Source of the DNA: Pseudomonas pohangensis
GTDB lineage: Bacteria; Pseudomonadota; Gammaproteobacteria; Pseudomonadales; Pseudomonadaceae
Direction: 5' to 3'
Assembly (NCBI RefSeq): GCF_900105995.1
Contig: NZ_LT629785.1
Span: 2,914,001 to 2,978,000, forward strand
DNA length: 64,000 nucleotides
Part shown: in pieces, positions 44,326-53,603 of the stretch
Layout of the letters: each line of letters starts with the position of its first letter
How positions within the stretch are numbered: the stretch's first letter is position 1
Notes under the pieces: generated by a model
What the model was told of the DNA's origin: nothing
The model's database searches: none
The model's input: the letters and a program-made list of their open reading frames with translations, nothing else
Program-made: the position numbers and the translations under genes

Positions 44326-44946
44326 ATGAACACCATAGCAACCAATACTCATCAACCTTGGAACAAGGGGAAATTCGTCGGGCAGAAAGCCCCGCTTCGT
44401 CTCAGTGACATCTGGGCCATTCGGGTTAGGCTTCAACTCGCCGAGAGAGTACGAGATTTGGCTCTCTTTGATTTAGCAATCGATAGCAAATTGAGAGCCT
44501 GTGACTTAACTAAACTGCGAGTGCGGGACATAGCTCATGGGGAACATGTGTCTTCACGAGCCATCGTCATGCAGCAGAAAACCCGTCGTCCAGTCCAGTT
44601 TGAAATTACCGAACCAACTCGCACTGCTCTGGAAGTTTGGATGCATCAAGCCAACCTCAGAAATGAGGACTTCTTGTTTCCAAGCCGTTTGCATTGTTCA
44701 GAGCATCTCTCCACTCGGCAATATGCTCGAATAGTTAAGGCCTGGGTGGTAGCCATTGGTCTTGACCCAGCCATGTATGGCACTCACACACTACGGCGCA
44801 CCAAGGCGACTTTAATCTATCGAAGGACAAAAAATCTGAGGGCTGTTCAGCTGCTGCTTGGTCATTCGAAGCTTGAAAGCACTGTCAGGTACCTTGGGAT
44901 TGAAGTCGAGGATGCCTTGGATATGTCAGAGCAGACAGAGGTATAG
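44326..44946 (+). CDS. Small tyrosine recombinase (integrase)
   Basis: A 206-aa tyrosine recombinase with only a short N-terminal part before the catalytic domain. R57, H154-x-x-R157, H180 and nucleophile Y189 make up the set (KLRACDL, THTLRR, LLGHSK, VRYLG). Similar small recombinases resemble FimB/E and are common on plasmids and islands; they may act as resolvases or inverters and not as full integrases. A GTGGAGGA-like ribosome site precedes the ATG. Confidence 0.85.
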   Translation: MNTIATNTHQPWNKGKFVGQKAPLRLSDIWAIRVRLQLAERVRDLALFDLAIDSKLRACDLTKLRVRDIAHGEHVSSRAIVMQQKTRRPVQFEITEPTRTALEVWMHQANLRNEDFLFPSRLHCSEHLSTRQYARIVKAWVVAIGLDPAMYGTHTLRRTKATLIYRRTKNLRAVQLLLGHSKLESTVRYLGIEVEDALDMSEQTEV

Positions 44947-45065
44947 GCCTACCCTGCGGCGGTCATGGTTGGACCGTCGCTATCGACACGTTTCAGCCCT
45001 TGCGAGGGGCAGCCCCCGACCCGGAGCTGACATTCCCTACCACAACAGAAACGTCCGATTAAAAC

Positions 45066-46676
45066 CGATTCTGTTGAAAAAGTCGGATTTTCTGCACGAC
45101 TCAACGTAAGCGCATCAACCATCAAAGAACCTGCTAACCACTTTGAGTGGTTGTTCGGCCCTTTGTTGACCTTTGCTGCTCTGTTATTGGGTTAATTTGA
45201 GGTTTTTTGCTTGGTGCAGGCGCACCTATCCCGTGAGGGGTGGCCCTTGCGATGAAAGTTTGGCTAGTCGCCGTAGGTTCTGTACCGCTGCCGCCAGTGT
45301 GAACTCGTCGGTCGCACCACGCATGCCGCGTAGCCGCAAGCGATCCAGTTTCAGGATGCGCTTGAGGTGGGCAAACAACATTTCGACTTTCTTACGCTCG
45401 TGACGAGAGCGCACGTACCCAGGCGTCGTTGCGATGCGTCGGGCCACATCACGAGCAGCTTCATGAACGCTGCGGGCAATCTTGCGAATTGAAGTGTTCG
45501 GGCAGCACTTGGCTTTCATCGGACACGTCGCGCAATCGGTTTTTCTGGATCGAAAATTGATGGTGTTGGCTTTCGTCACGTGCGAACGCTCGTTCTTGAA
45601 GGCTCGCCATTCGCTGCGTAATGCGTTGCCGGCAGGGCAGCGGTATTCCTCAGTCTCTTCGTTCCAGTGGAAATCGCTGCTCGAAAAACTGTCGTCCTTG
45701 CGCTCGGTTTTGTCCCACACCGGCACATGAGGTTCGATCTCTTTTTCCTCCACCATCCAGGCCAGCATCGGCGCGGTCCCGTAAGCGGTATCGCCGATGA
45801 GTCGATCCGGTTTGATATCGAACCGATCTTCGACCCGATCAATCATTGTCTTGGTGCTCTCGGCCTCGGCCGTTCGATGAGCAGGTGTTGCTTCTACATC
45901 CACGATGACGCCGTGCTCGGTATCGATCAGGTAGTTCGTGGAATATGCGAAGAACGCCGGTCCTCCTGGAGCAGCGGTCCAGCGGGCTTGAGGATCAGTC
46001 AGCGATAGGTACTTCGGAAGTGTTTCCCCCAGAGCTTCCGCATCAAGCCCCTCAAGGTACTCACGCACCGCGCGGGTGCTCAGAGCCGGATCACCCCAGT
46101 TGACCTGCTCATCACCAGGTATGCCGCGCTGTCGACTCGCATCCGCTTTGATGATGCTGGCGTCCACGGCGAATCCTTCGCCTTTGACCAGGCCTGCATC
46201 CATACAGCGCCGCAGCACTTCATTGAACAACCAGCGAAACAAATCACTGTCCCGGAAACGGCCGTGTCTATTTTTGGAAAAGGTCGAATGGTTGGGGACT
46301 TCATCTTCAAGGCTCAACCGGCAGAACCAGCGGTAAGCCAGATTCAGATGGGCCTCTTCACACAAGCGACGTTCAGAGCGAATGCCATAGCAGTAGCCCA
46401 CGATCAGCATGCGCAGCATCAATTCAGGATCAATCGAGGGACGCCCAAGCGGGCTATAAAAATCGGCGAGGTAGTCGCGCAGATCACTCAGATCGAGACA
46501 CTGATCAATGCTGCGCAGAAGGTGATTTGCTGGGATGTGATCTTCAAGGTTGAACGAGTAAAACAGTCGATTCTGTCCACTCGATAACTGTCCCATCATG
46601 CTGTGATATCCCCCACCGCCCAATGGAGATATTTTGCCGCAAGGCAGGTAGAGGAGCTACTTTTTCAACAGCATCG
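45066..46676. mobile_element. IS1182-family insertion sequence
   Basis: Inverted ends CTGTTGAAAAAGT (45071-45083) and ACTTTTTCAACAG (46659-46671), with the match extending to CGAT(T/G) outside, bracket one transposase gene. A target duplication is not obvious. The element lies immediately upstream of the copS end, so it separates the copper block from the recombinase. Confidence 0.8.
45226..46599 (-). CDS. IS1182-family transposase
   Basis: A 457-aa transposase with the IS1182 layout: N-terminal SFNLEDHIPANHLLRSID, DPELMLRMLIVGYCYGIRSERRLCEE, HSTFSKNR, VDASIIKADA, the DDE-domain IGDTAYG, and a Cys-rich segment (CATCPMKAKCC), then ERKKVEMLFAHLKRI. Full-length. The ATG at 46599 has GGGGGA nine bases upstream; the open frame continues to 46623 but lacks such a site. 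Confidence 0.94.
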   Translation of the reverse strand: MMGQLSSGQNRLFYSFNLEDHIPANHLLRSIDQCLDLSDLRDYLADFYSPLGRPSIDPELMLRMLIVGYCYGIRSERRLCEEAHLNLAYRWFCRLSLEDEVPNHSTFSKNRHGRFRDSDLFRWLFNEVLRRCMDAGLVKGEGFAVDASIIKADASRQRGIPGDEQVNWGDPALSTRAVREYLEGLDAEALGETLPKYLSLTDPQARWTAAPGGPAFFAYSTNYLIDTEHGVIVDVEATPAHRTAEAESTKTMIDRVEDRFDIKPDRLIGDTAYGTAPMLAWMVEEKEIEPHVPVWDKTERKDDSFSSSDFHWNEETEEYRCPAGNALRSEWRAFKNERSHVTKANTINFRSRKTDCATCPMKAKCCPNTSIRKIARSVHEAARDVARRIATTPGYVRSRHERKKVEMLFAHLKRILKLDRLRLRGMRGATDEFTLAAAVQNLRRLAKLSSQGPPLTG

Positions 46677-46786
46677 ACCCGAAGCTGATGTTGGGAAAAG
46701 GCAAAACCGTGCCATGAGCGAACGATAAAACGTCTTCGGAATTTACGCATGCTATAGAAACTTGGTCTAACCAACCTCTTCAATTC

Positions 46787-48172
46787 CTAAGAAGATTGTC
46801 TAGGAAATTCCATGTGAAAACCGGTGAGACCATCTGAGGAGGTACACCAGATCCGCCCCTTGTGCGCTTCCACGATAGAGCGGGTAATGGCCAGCCCCAA
46901 TCCGGCATTGCTCGCATTACCTTCACGGCGCGCAGGGTCAGCACGATAAAAGCGATCGAACAGCTTCTGTAGATGCTCAGGCGGGATGGTGCTTCCGGGG
47001 TTCTCGATGCTGACCGCTGTCAGGCTAGCGGCCTGTCTGATTGAAAGGTGGATAGTCTCGCCCGACGGGGTATAGCGCAGTGCGTTGGCAAGCAGATTGG
47101 AAATCGCCCGCTCGAGCATCAGCGGATCACCCCGAACCTCTCCGGAGCCAGACACCGCCAGCTGAATACCCTGTTCTTCTGCCAGCAGCTGGTAAAACTC
47201 AAACAGTTTGGCGGCCAGGTCGGCCAGCGCTATCGGTGCTTGCTGCGGGATGATAAGTCCGTTGTCCGCCTTGGCCAGAAACAACATGTCGTCAATCATC
47301 CGTGACATGCGCCTGAGGTCGTCCAGGTTGGCGTGCAGGTTTTCCTCGTACGCAGTGCTATCGCGTTGTCTGCTCAATACCACCTCGGTGTGTGTCATAA
47401 GGTTGCTCAGCGGTGTACGCAGCTCGTGTGCAATGTCAGCGGAAAAATTCGACAGACGGATAAAGTCTTCCTCCAGTCGTGCCAGCATGGCATTGAACGA
47501 CAGCACCAGCTGTTGCAGTTCCAGCGGCACCGGTTCAAGAGGGATTCGCTGCTGCAGCGAGCCCGCAGACATCGATGCTGCAGTGTCCGTCACTTGCCGC
47601 AGTGGGCGCAGGCCACTTCGGGCGACCACCCAGCCCAGTGCAGCACTCAAAAGCGCACAGATAATCAAACCGATCCAGAACCAGCGCTGCAGGGTCACGA
47701 AGAAATGCGCGTGGTTGGTTACATCCAGAGCCAGCAGGATTGTCAGCGGTGCTGTCTGACCAGGAGCCGTGACCTGCGCCGTCATGCCGCGAAACAGTTG
47801 CTCGCCATCTTGCCACGCCCACAAGTCCTGTTCGGCAGCATGCCTGAAACTCTTTGGAATCGCGGTTGCTGATGAATCAGCAAACAGCACACTGCCATCA
47901 CCGCTCACAATTATTGCCAGTAGGTCCTGATGAGCACCCAGCAAAGCGCGCAGTTGCGGTAATTCATTCTCAAGATTCTCACTGTTGCGGGCCTTGCCAA
48001 GAATTTGCCTGGTTGATTCGAGCTTCTCCACCAGCGCCTGCCGATCAAGCTCCTGGAAGTGATGCTGGCTGAGCATGTAGAAGCTAAGCCCTGCGATTAC
48101 AAGTACTGCGATAACTGCAGACATGAACATCAGACTCATGCGTGCCGTCAGCGACAGTTGGCGCAGGTTCAT
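46787..48172 (-). CDS. copS: Copper-responsive sensor histidine kinase CopS
   Basis: A 461-aa inner-membrane heavy-metal sensor kinase: two membrane helices (about 10-30 and 160-185) around a periplasmic sensor, a HAMP-like segment, HisKA (ADIAHELRTPLSNL), and the ATP-binding motifs RAISNLLANALRYT and GLGLAIT. It overlaps copR by ATGA. Known homologues sense periplasmic Cu and phosphorylate CopR/CzcR-type partners. Confidence 0.9.
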   Translation of the reverse strand: MNLRQLSLTARMSLMFMSAVIAVLVIAGLSFYMLSQHHFQELDRQALVEKLESTRQILGKARNSENLENELPQLRALLGAHQDLLAIIVSGDGSVLFADSSATAIPKSFRHAAEQDLWAWQDGEQLFRGMTAQVTAPGQTAPLTILLALDVTNHAHFFVTLQRWFWIGLIICALLSAALGWVVARSGLRPLRQVTDTAASMSAGSLQQRIPLEPVPLELQQLVLSFNAMLARLEEDFIRLSNFSADIAHELRTPLSNLMTHTEVVLSRQRDSTAYEENLHANLDDLRRMSRMIDDMLFLAKADNGLIIPQQAPIALADLAAKLFEFYQLLAEEQGIQLAVSGSGEVRGDPLMLERAISNLLANALRYTPSGETIHLSIRQAASLTAVSIENPGSTIPPEHLQKLFDRFYRADPARREGNASNAGLGLAITRSIVEAHKGRIWCTSSDGLTGFHMEFPRQSS

Positions 48173-48846
48173 TCCAGCTCATCCATCATGTAGCCCATGC
48201 CACGGGCGGTATGGATCAGCTTGCGCTCGAAATCGTCATCGATCTTTGCCCGTAGCCGGCGTACCGCAACCTCGATGACGTTGGTATCACTGTCGAAGTT
48301 CATATCCCAGACCTGTGAGGCAATCAGCGACTTGGACAGTACTTCGCCCCGCCGCCGCAGCAACAGCTCCAGCAGGGCAAACTCTTTGGCAGTCAGGTCA
48401 ATGCGTCGGCCATCTCGCATAGCCCGGCGCTTGAGCAAGTCGACTTCAAGATCCGCCATTTTCATGCTGGTCTGCACCGGCGAACTGTTGCCCCGGCGTA
48501 GTAGCGTACGCACCCGTGCCAGCAGCTCAGAGAAGGCGAATGGTTTGATCAGGTAGTCGTCCGCACCCAGCTCCAGACCTTTGACGCGATCCTCCACGCC
48601 ATCACGGGCAGTCAGGAACAAAACAGGGACATCTTTGCCTGCAGCGCGGACCATGCGCAGCACCTCCCAACCATCCAGCCCCGGCATCATCACGTCGAGG
48701 ATCAGCAGGTCATAGGCCTCGCTCAGCGCGTACTGCAGCGCATCGGTACCAGTCAGCACCCGATCGACGTTGAAGCCAGCTTCACTCAGACCTTGCTGCA
48801 GGTAGGCACCGGTTTTTGGTTCGTCTTCAGCCACCAGTAGTTTCAT
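48169..48846 (-). CDS. copR: Copper response regulator CopR
   Basis: A 225-aa OmpR-type regulator. Receiver domain phospho-acceptor D51 in LLILDVMMPGLDGW, the TARD switch region, and a winged-helix C-terminal domain (LTAKEFALLELLLRR; SDTNVIEVAVRRLRAKID). The ATG at 48846 starts MKLLVAEDEPKTG as in CopR; the longer frame from 48891 is rejected. Divergent from the ptrA-like and copA genes, with candidate CopR boxes between and downstream. Confidence 0.92.
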   Translation of the reverse strand: MKLLVAEDEPKTGAYLQQGLSEAGFNVDRVLTGTDALQYALSEAYDLLILDVMMPGLDGWEVLRMVRAAGKDVPVLFLTARDGVEDRVKGLELGADDYLIKPFAFSELLARVRTLLRRGNSSPVQTSMKMADLEVDLLKRRAMRDGRRIDLTAKEFALLELLLRRRGEVLSKSLIASQVWDMNFDSDTNVIEVAVRRLRAKIDDDFERKLIHTARGMGYMMDELE

Positions 48847-48912
48847 GTACGCCGTTTCCGATAAAGCAGAGGCCCCCGAGTGTGCCGGCAAAACCTGCGA
48901 CCAACCAGAAGC

Positions 48913-48930
48913 TTACCGAAATGTAATCAC
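48913..48930. promoter_or_regulatory. CopR-box candidate 1
   Basis: TTACCGAAATGTAATCAC lies between copR and the ptrA-like gene and matches 16 of 18 positions of the site at 49326-49343. The TTAC...GTAA arms form an inverted repeat as in reported cop/czc boxes. Confidence 0.6.
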
Positions 48931-49107
48931 GGCAACAGGTGACTGTCAGGCTACACACGGCGACAGCAAGCCTGTAGCGACATGACACAAGCGTAATCTG
49001 CACTTCAGGTTACTGACAGCATGAGCCGTTTAAGGTGGCATCGAGCCTAAAGCTCTACCCCTGCACTCCTTTGGGCGGGGGTTACCAAAACCATGAGGAT
49101 TCACAAA

Positions 49108-49314
49108 ATGAAAGCAATCCAAGCCCTGTTCGTCGTCGCTGCCCTAAGCGTTTCCAGCATAGCGCTGGCCGAAGGAGGCAGTGATCGGGTTTCCGCTCGT
49201 ATGGAGCAACTCCGTGATGCCTCTCAAGCGGCTGCGCAGTTGGCAAGTCAACAGAAAGCCGAGGCTCCCGTTGCCGTCAGTCATGACAAGCAGCCTGGTC
49301 ACGCCAACTGCTGA
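49108..49314 (+). CDS. PtrA-like small periplasmic protein
   Basis: A 68-aa secreted protein: signal peptide MKAIQALFVVAALSVSSIALA, then a polar segment rich in Gln and Ala with a His and one Cys at the end (HANC). N-terminus and position next to copRS match PtrA of P. aeruginosa, a copper-induced small protein reported to repress type III secretion. The ATG at 49108 has GAGGA eight bases upstream. It probably belongs to the CopR regulon. Confidence 0.75.
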   Translation: MKAIQALFVVAALSVSSIALAEGGSDRVSARMEQLRDASQAAAQLASQQKAEAPVAVSHDKQPGHANC

Positions 49315-49325
49315 GCGCAGCAACC

Positions 49326-49343
49326 TTACAGAATTGTAATCAC
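49326..49343. promoter_or_regulatory. CopR-box candidate 2, upstream of copA
   Basis: TTACAGAATTGTAATCAC, with inverted arms TTAC and GTAA, sits 166 bp before the copA start and matches the site at 48913. It likely positions phosphorylated CopR for copA-copB transcription. Confidence 0.65.
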
Positions 49344-49508
49344 CCAGAGAGCTGGGGTATGGCAGTGTAAACCTGCTCGCTGGCGGCATTCGCAAGCAAT
49401 ATTCGGGGCGAGCACGGTTTGACTGACTACCGGTGTCCTAAAAGTAGCCGACTAAGCCGTATCTAGATGACGTAGTGCCAGCTCTTCTGACTGATTGGAC
49501 ATGACGCA

Positions 49509-51329
49509 ATGCAAAGCAAAACCTCAAGACGAACATTCGTAAAAGGCTTGGCTGCTACCAGTCTGCTGGGTGGCCTTGGATATTGGCGCGTACCGGCATG
49601 GGCCGCAAGTCCTGCATTGCTGGCGCAAGAACTGCGTGGCACCGAGTTTGATTTATTGATCGGTGAAACTCCGGTCAATATCACAGGCACGGCACGTACC
49701 GCGATGACCATCAACGGCACCATGCCAGGACCAACTCTGCACTGGCGTGAAGGCGATACCGTCACCCTGCGGGTGAAAAACAAGTTGCGTGAAGATACCT
49801 CGATCCACTGGCACGGCATCCTGCTGCCCGCCAACATGGATGGTGTGCCAGGCATGAGCTTCAACGGCATTGCCCCGGATGGCATGTACGAATACCGCTT
49901 CACGGTCAACCAGAACGGCACCTACTGGTATCACAGCCACTCGGGCTTGCAGGAGCAGGTTGGCGTGTATGGCCCGATCGTTATCGAGGCCAAAGACCCC
50001 GAACCGTTCGTCTACGACCGCGAGCATGTGCTGATGCTTACCGACTGGAGCGACGAGCAGCCAGCTCAGATAGTGGCCAAGCTAAAGAAACAGTCTGACT
50101 ACTACAACTTCCACCAACGCACCGTCGGTGATTTTATCAACGATGTCAGCGACAAGGGCTGGGATGCGACCGTCACTGATCGAGTGATGTGGGCCGAGAT
50201 GAAGATGAGCCCCACCGATCTGGCCGACGTCAGTGGTTACACCTACACCTACCTCCTTAATGGTCAGAGCCCGAACGGCAACTGGACCGGCTTGTTCAAA
50301 CCGGGCGAGAAGTTGCGCCTGCGCCTGATCAACGGTTCGGCCATGACCTACTTCGACGTGCGCATTCCCGGCCTGAAGATGACCGTGGTCGCCGCAGATG
50401 GTCAATACGTCAAGCCGGTCAGTGTCGACGAACTGCGTATCGCTGTGGCAGAAACCTACGACGTTATCGTCGAGCCGGAAGATGCGCAGGCCTACACCAT
50501 TTTCGCCCAATCGATGGATCGCAGCGGCTATGCCCGTGGCACCCTGGCGGTGCGCGAAGGACTGGTTGCTGTCGTGCCGGAACTGGACCCGCGCCCGGAG
50601 CTGTTGATGTCCGACATGGGCATGGATCACGGCAGTATGGCCGGCATGGATGATGCCAGCATGGCGGGAATGGATCACTCGAAGATGGCCGGCATGGATC
50701 ACGGCTCTATGGCTGGCATGGACCATTCATCCATGGCCGGTATGGACCACAGTAGTATGACGGGGATGGCTGGAATGGCCGGCATAAGTAAAAGTATGCC
50801 GGCCATGCAAACCCACCCTGCGTCCGAGTACAACAACCCGCTGGTCGACATGCTGACCATGATGCCCACCTCCAAACTGGATGACCCGGGCATTGGTTTG
50901 CGTAACAACGGCCGCCGGGTACTGACCTATGCCGATCTGCACAGCACTTTCCCCGATCCGGACGGCCGCATACCGAGCCGCACCATTGAACTGCACCTGA
51001 CCGGGCATATGGAGCGCTTTGCCTGGTCGATGGACGGCATCAAGTTCGCCGATGCCGAACCGGTTCGCCTGAAGTACGGCGAGCGGCTGCGCATCACCCT
51101 GGTCAACGACACCATGATGACCCACCCCATCCACCTGCATGGCATGTGGAGCGACCTGGAAGATGACAACGGTAACTTCATGGTGCGCAAACACACCATC
51201 GACATACCGCCGGGCAGCAAGCGCAGCTATCGGGTAACCGCCGACGCCCTGGGACGCTGGGCCTACCACTGCCATCTGATGTATCACATGGAAATGGGCA
51301 TGTTCCGTGAAGTCCGCGTGGATGCGTAA
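49509..51329 (+). CDS. copA: Multicopper oxidase CopA (Tat-exported)
   Basis: A 606-aa periplasmic copper oxidase. Tat signal SRRTFVK at residues 6-12. Copper-binding motifs: HWHGILL, YWYHSHSG near the N-terminus and HPIHLHGMW, HCHLMYHMEMG near the C-terminus. Between residues about 365 and 430 is an array of MDH(S/G)xMAG repeats, far richer in Met and His than the rest, suited to bind Cu(I). It oxidises Cu(I) to Cu(II). First gene of the copper operon. Confidence 0.95.
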   Translation: MQSKTSRRTFVKGLAATSLLGGLGYWRVPAWAASPALLAQELRGTEFDLLIGETPVNITGTARTAMTINGTMPGPTLHWREGDTVTLRVKNKLREDTSIHWHGILLPANMDGVPGMSFNGIAPDGMYEYRFTVNQNGTYWYHSHSGLQEQVGVYGPIVIEAKDPEPFVYDREHVLMLTDWSDEQPAQIVAKLKKQSDYYNFHQRTVGDFINDVSDKGWDATVTDRVMWAEMKMSPTDLADVSGYTYTYLLNGQSPNGNWTGLFKPGEKLRLRLINGSAMTYFDVRIPGLKMTVVAADGQYVKPVSVDELRIAVAETYDVIVEPEDAQAYTIFAQSMDRSGYARGTLAVREGLVAVVPELDPRPELLMSDMGMDHGSMAGMDDASMAGMDHSKMAGMDHGSMAGMDHSSMAGMDHSSMTGMAGMAGISKSMPAMQTHPASEYNNPLVDMLTMMPTSKLDDPGIGLRNNGRRVLTYADLHSTFPDPDGRIPSRTIELHLTGHMERFAWSMDGIKFADAEPVRLKYGERLRITLVNDTMMTHPIHLHGMWSDLEDDNGNFMVRKHTIDIPPGSKRSYRVTADALGRWAYHCHLMYHMEMGMFREVRVDA

Positions 51330-51341
51330 AGGAGATATCCA

Positions 51342-51641
51342 ATGAACACATTTCTGCAGCGAAATACCTTACTTGCCAGTGCAGCGGCACTGAGTTTACT
51401 GCTGTCTTTGTTTGCCCCAGCGGCAATGGCTGACGATGGCCATAATGAGCACGATCACTCGGCTACTGCGCCTGCAACACAGGGTGCAAGCGACACGCCG
51501 GCTCCAAAAGCGCAGTCAAATGCGCCTAAGGCTCAGCAGATGGACCATGGCGCCATGAGCCACGACGGCATGGATCACTCGAACATGATGCAAATGCAGG
51601 ACGGCGACAATGCCGGGGAAGGTTCGCACAATGGCCAATAA
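51342..51641 (+). CDS. Small Met/His-rich periplasmic copper-resistance protein
   Basis: A 99-aa protein: Sec signal (cleavage near AAMA-DD), an Ala/Pro-rich linker and MDHGAMSHDGMDHSNMMQMQ near the C-terminus. It lies 12 bp after copA, and the next gene starts inside it by 11 bp. No named family; likely periplasmic copper binding. Confidence 0.75.
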   Translation: MNTFLQRNTLLASAAALSLLLSLFAPAAMADDGHNEHDHSATAPATQGASDTPAPKAQSNAPKAQQMDHGAMSHDGMDHSNMMQMQDGDNAGEGSHNGQ

Positions 51642-52749
51642 GCGTTTCCGTCTTAATGTCATTGCCCTGAGCGTTTCTCTGAGCGCCGTGAGTAGCAGTC
51701 TCACCTTTGCTGCTGAGGCAATGGATCATTCAGCAATGGGTCAGGGCTCCATGCCGATGGACCACAGCATGATGAAGCCAGACTCTGCTCAGAGCCCGAT
51801 GGAGGGTATGGACCATAGCCAGATGAATCATGATGCGATGGACATGGATATGGGTGAAATGCCCATGGACCACAGCATGATGAAGCCAGCTGCTGATCAG
51901 AGCCCGATGCAGGGCATGGACCATAGCCAGATGGATCATGACGCGATGGATATGGGTGAAACGCCCATGCCTGCCATGGATCACAGCACTATTGATCACA
52001 GCCAGATGCAGCATGCCGCGCCGGCGCCGACCAGCGAAAGCCGTACTCCGATCCCGCCCATCACCGAGGCTGACCGGGAAGCGGCGTTCCCTGATGTCCA
52101 CGGCCATAAGATGGACGACAATGCCATCAACAGCTTTGTCCTGTTTGATCAGCTCGAATACCAGAATGCCGACGCCGGCAGCGTATTGGCTTGGAATGCG
52201 ATGGGCTGGGTCGGTGGCGATATCGATCGCCTCTGGTGGCGCTCCGAAGGTGAACGTACCAACGGCACCACCGAAGCTGCCGAAGTACAAGCCTTCTGGG
52301 GCCACGCCATCAGCCCGTGGGGGGAAACTGTGGTTGGTGTGCGCCAGGACTTCAAGCCCGGCGCACCGCAAACATGGGGCGCCATTGGTATTCAGGGCAT
52401 GGCGCTGTACAACTTTGAAACGGAAGCCACGGCATATATCGGCGAAAACGGGCAGAGCGCTGCGCGGTTGGAAGGTGAGTACGACATCCTGTTGACTAAC
52501 CGCCTGATTCTGCAACCGCGTGCCGAAGCGAATTTCTACGGTAAAAACGACGACTCCCGAGGATACGGCTCGGGGCTTGCCGATGTCGATCTTGGCCTGC
52601 GCTTGCGCTATGAAGTCGTTCGCCAGTTCGCGCCTTATATCGGCGTTAGCTGGAGCAAGGTTTACGGTAATACCGCCGATTATGTTCGCGATGAAGGTGG
52701 TGACAGCAGCGAAGCACGCTTCGTCGCGGGCGTGCGCATGTGGTTCTGA
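51631..52749 (+). CDS. copB: Copper resistance outer-membrane protein CopB
   Basis: A 372-aa CopB: signal peptide ending FAAEA, a Met/His-rich N-terminal domain of about 100 residues with repeats of MDHSxM, and the outer-membrane beta-barrel of about 230 residues (SPWGETVVGVRQDF; the end ARFVAGVRMWF). The ATG at 51631 overlaps the preceding gene by 11 bases; the upstream frame from 51610 is a shadow extension. Works with CopA to hold or export periplasmic copper. Confidence 0.93.
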   Translation: MANKRFRLNVIALSVSLSAVSSSLTFAAEAMDHSAMGQGSMPMDHSMMKPDSAQSPMEGMDHSQMNHDAMDMDMGEMPMDHSMMKPAADQSPMQGMDHSQMDHDAMDMGETPMPAMDHSTIDHSQMQHAAPAPTSESRTPIPPITEADREAAFPDVHGHKMDDNAINSFVLFDQLEYQNADAGSVLAWNAMGWVGGDIDRLWWRSEGERTNGTTEAAEVQAFWGHAISPWGETVVGVRQDFKPGAPQTWGAIGIQGMALYNFETEATAYIGENGQSAARLEGEYDILLTNRLILQPRAEANFYGKNDDSRGYGSGLADVDLGLRLRYEVVRQFAPYIGVSWSKVYGNTADYVRDEGGDSSEARFVAGVRMWF

Positions 52750-52832
52750 TGCCGCCATTGATTTTTTTTGTTCAAACTCCTCGCAAGCCAGCCAATAAGC
52801 GCAGAACCTCGAATTCAACCTAAGGAATACCG

Positions 52833-53603
52833 ATGAAGCGAACCCTGATTACACTGACCACTGCCGGTGCAGTAGCCGCCCTGGGTATCGCCAGCGTGGC
52901 CTATGTCGGCCTGATCAATGTCGGCGCGGATGATCCCCACTGGAAACCCGTGCACGCCTTTCTGAACTTTGTCCGTGAACGCTCGATCGCTGTGCGCGCA
53001 CGGGATATTCAAGTGCCTGCGCTGGACGATCCAGCACTGATCAAAGCCGGCGCCGGCAATTACAATGCCATGTGCATCGGTTGTCATCTGGCGCCGGGCG
53101 TCGAAGTCACAGAACTGAGCCAGAGCCTGTATCCGGCACCGCCAAATCTGGCAGTAGAGGGTGCACCAGCCGATCCGGCCATCAGCTTCTGGATCGTCAA
53201 GCACGGCATCAAGGCCACAGGCATGCCAGCCTGGGGCAAGAGCATGGGTGATGAGTACCTCTGGGGACTGGTCGCCTTCATGCAAAAACTGCCACAGCTG
53301 GATGCCGGCCAATACCAAGCGCTGGTCGCCGCCAGCAGTGGCCACCAGCACGGCGGTGGCGAGAGCATGATGCACGACCATGAAGGCCAGCATGGCGCCC
53401 CCTCCGCAGGCGGCAGCGACCATCATGCGGCCATGGCAGAAATGGCCGGACATGGCTCAATGGAGAGTGCCTCGCCTGACGGGGCAGACAAGCAACCGAC
53501 TGACGAGCATGCGCAGCACGCTATGGCGCCTGCACCTACACCTGCAGCACCAGCCAAAACCCACATTCACGCCGACGGTAATTCACATGAGCACGCCAAT
53601 TAA
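52833..53603 (+). CDS. Membrane-anchored cytochrome c with His-rich tail
   Basis: A 256-aa c-type cytochrome: N-terminal anchor (about 5-28), heme-binding C81-x-x-C84-H85 (CIGCH) and a probable axial Met in TGMPAWGKSM. After residue about 175 comes a tail rich in His, Met and Gly (HQHGGGESMMHDHEG; DGNSHEHAN). Similar cytochromes lie in cop clusters and may link copper oxidation to electron flow. Its end overlaps the next gene by 17 bases. Confidence 0.87.
   Translation: MKRTLITLTTAGAVAALGIASVAYVGLINVGADDPHWKPVHAFLNFVRERSIAVRARDIQVPALDDPALIKAGAGNYNAMCIGCHLAPGVEVTELSQSLYPAPPNLAVEGAPADPAISFWIVKHGIKATGMPAWGKSMGDEYLWGLVAFMQKLPQLDAGQYQALVAASSGHQHGGGESMMHDHEGQHGAPSAGGSDHHAAMAEMAGHGSMESASPDGADKQPTDEHAQHAMAPAPTPAAPAKTHIHADGNSHEHAN

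Noticed and set aside
45136..45152. Hairpin AACCACTTTGAGTGGTT as a terminator
   Set aside because: Lies inside the IS1182 end without a T tract next to the stem; treated as part of the element.
50082..50726. 214-codon minus-strand frame over copA
   Set aside because: His/Val-rich translation arises from the complement of the MDHSxM repeats; copA on the other strand is certain.
51730..52818. 362-codon minus-strand frame over copB
   Set aside because: Antisense shadow of copB repeats and barrel; no signal, no ribosome site.
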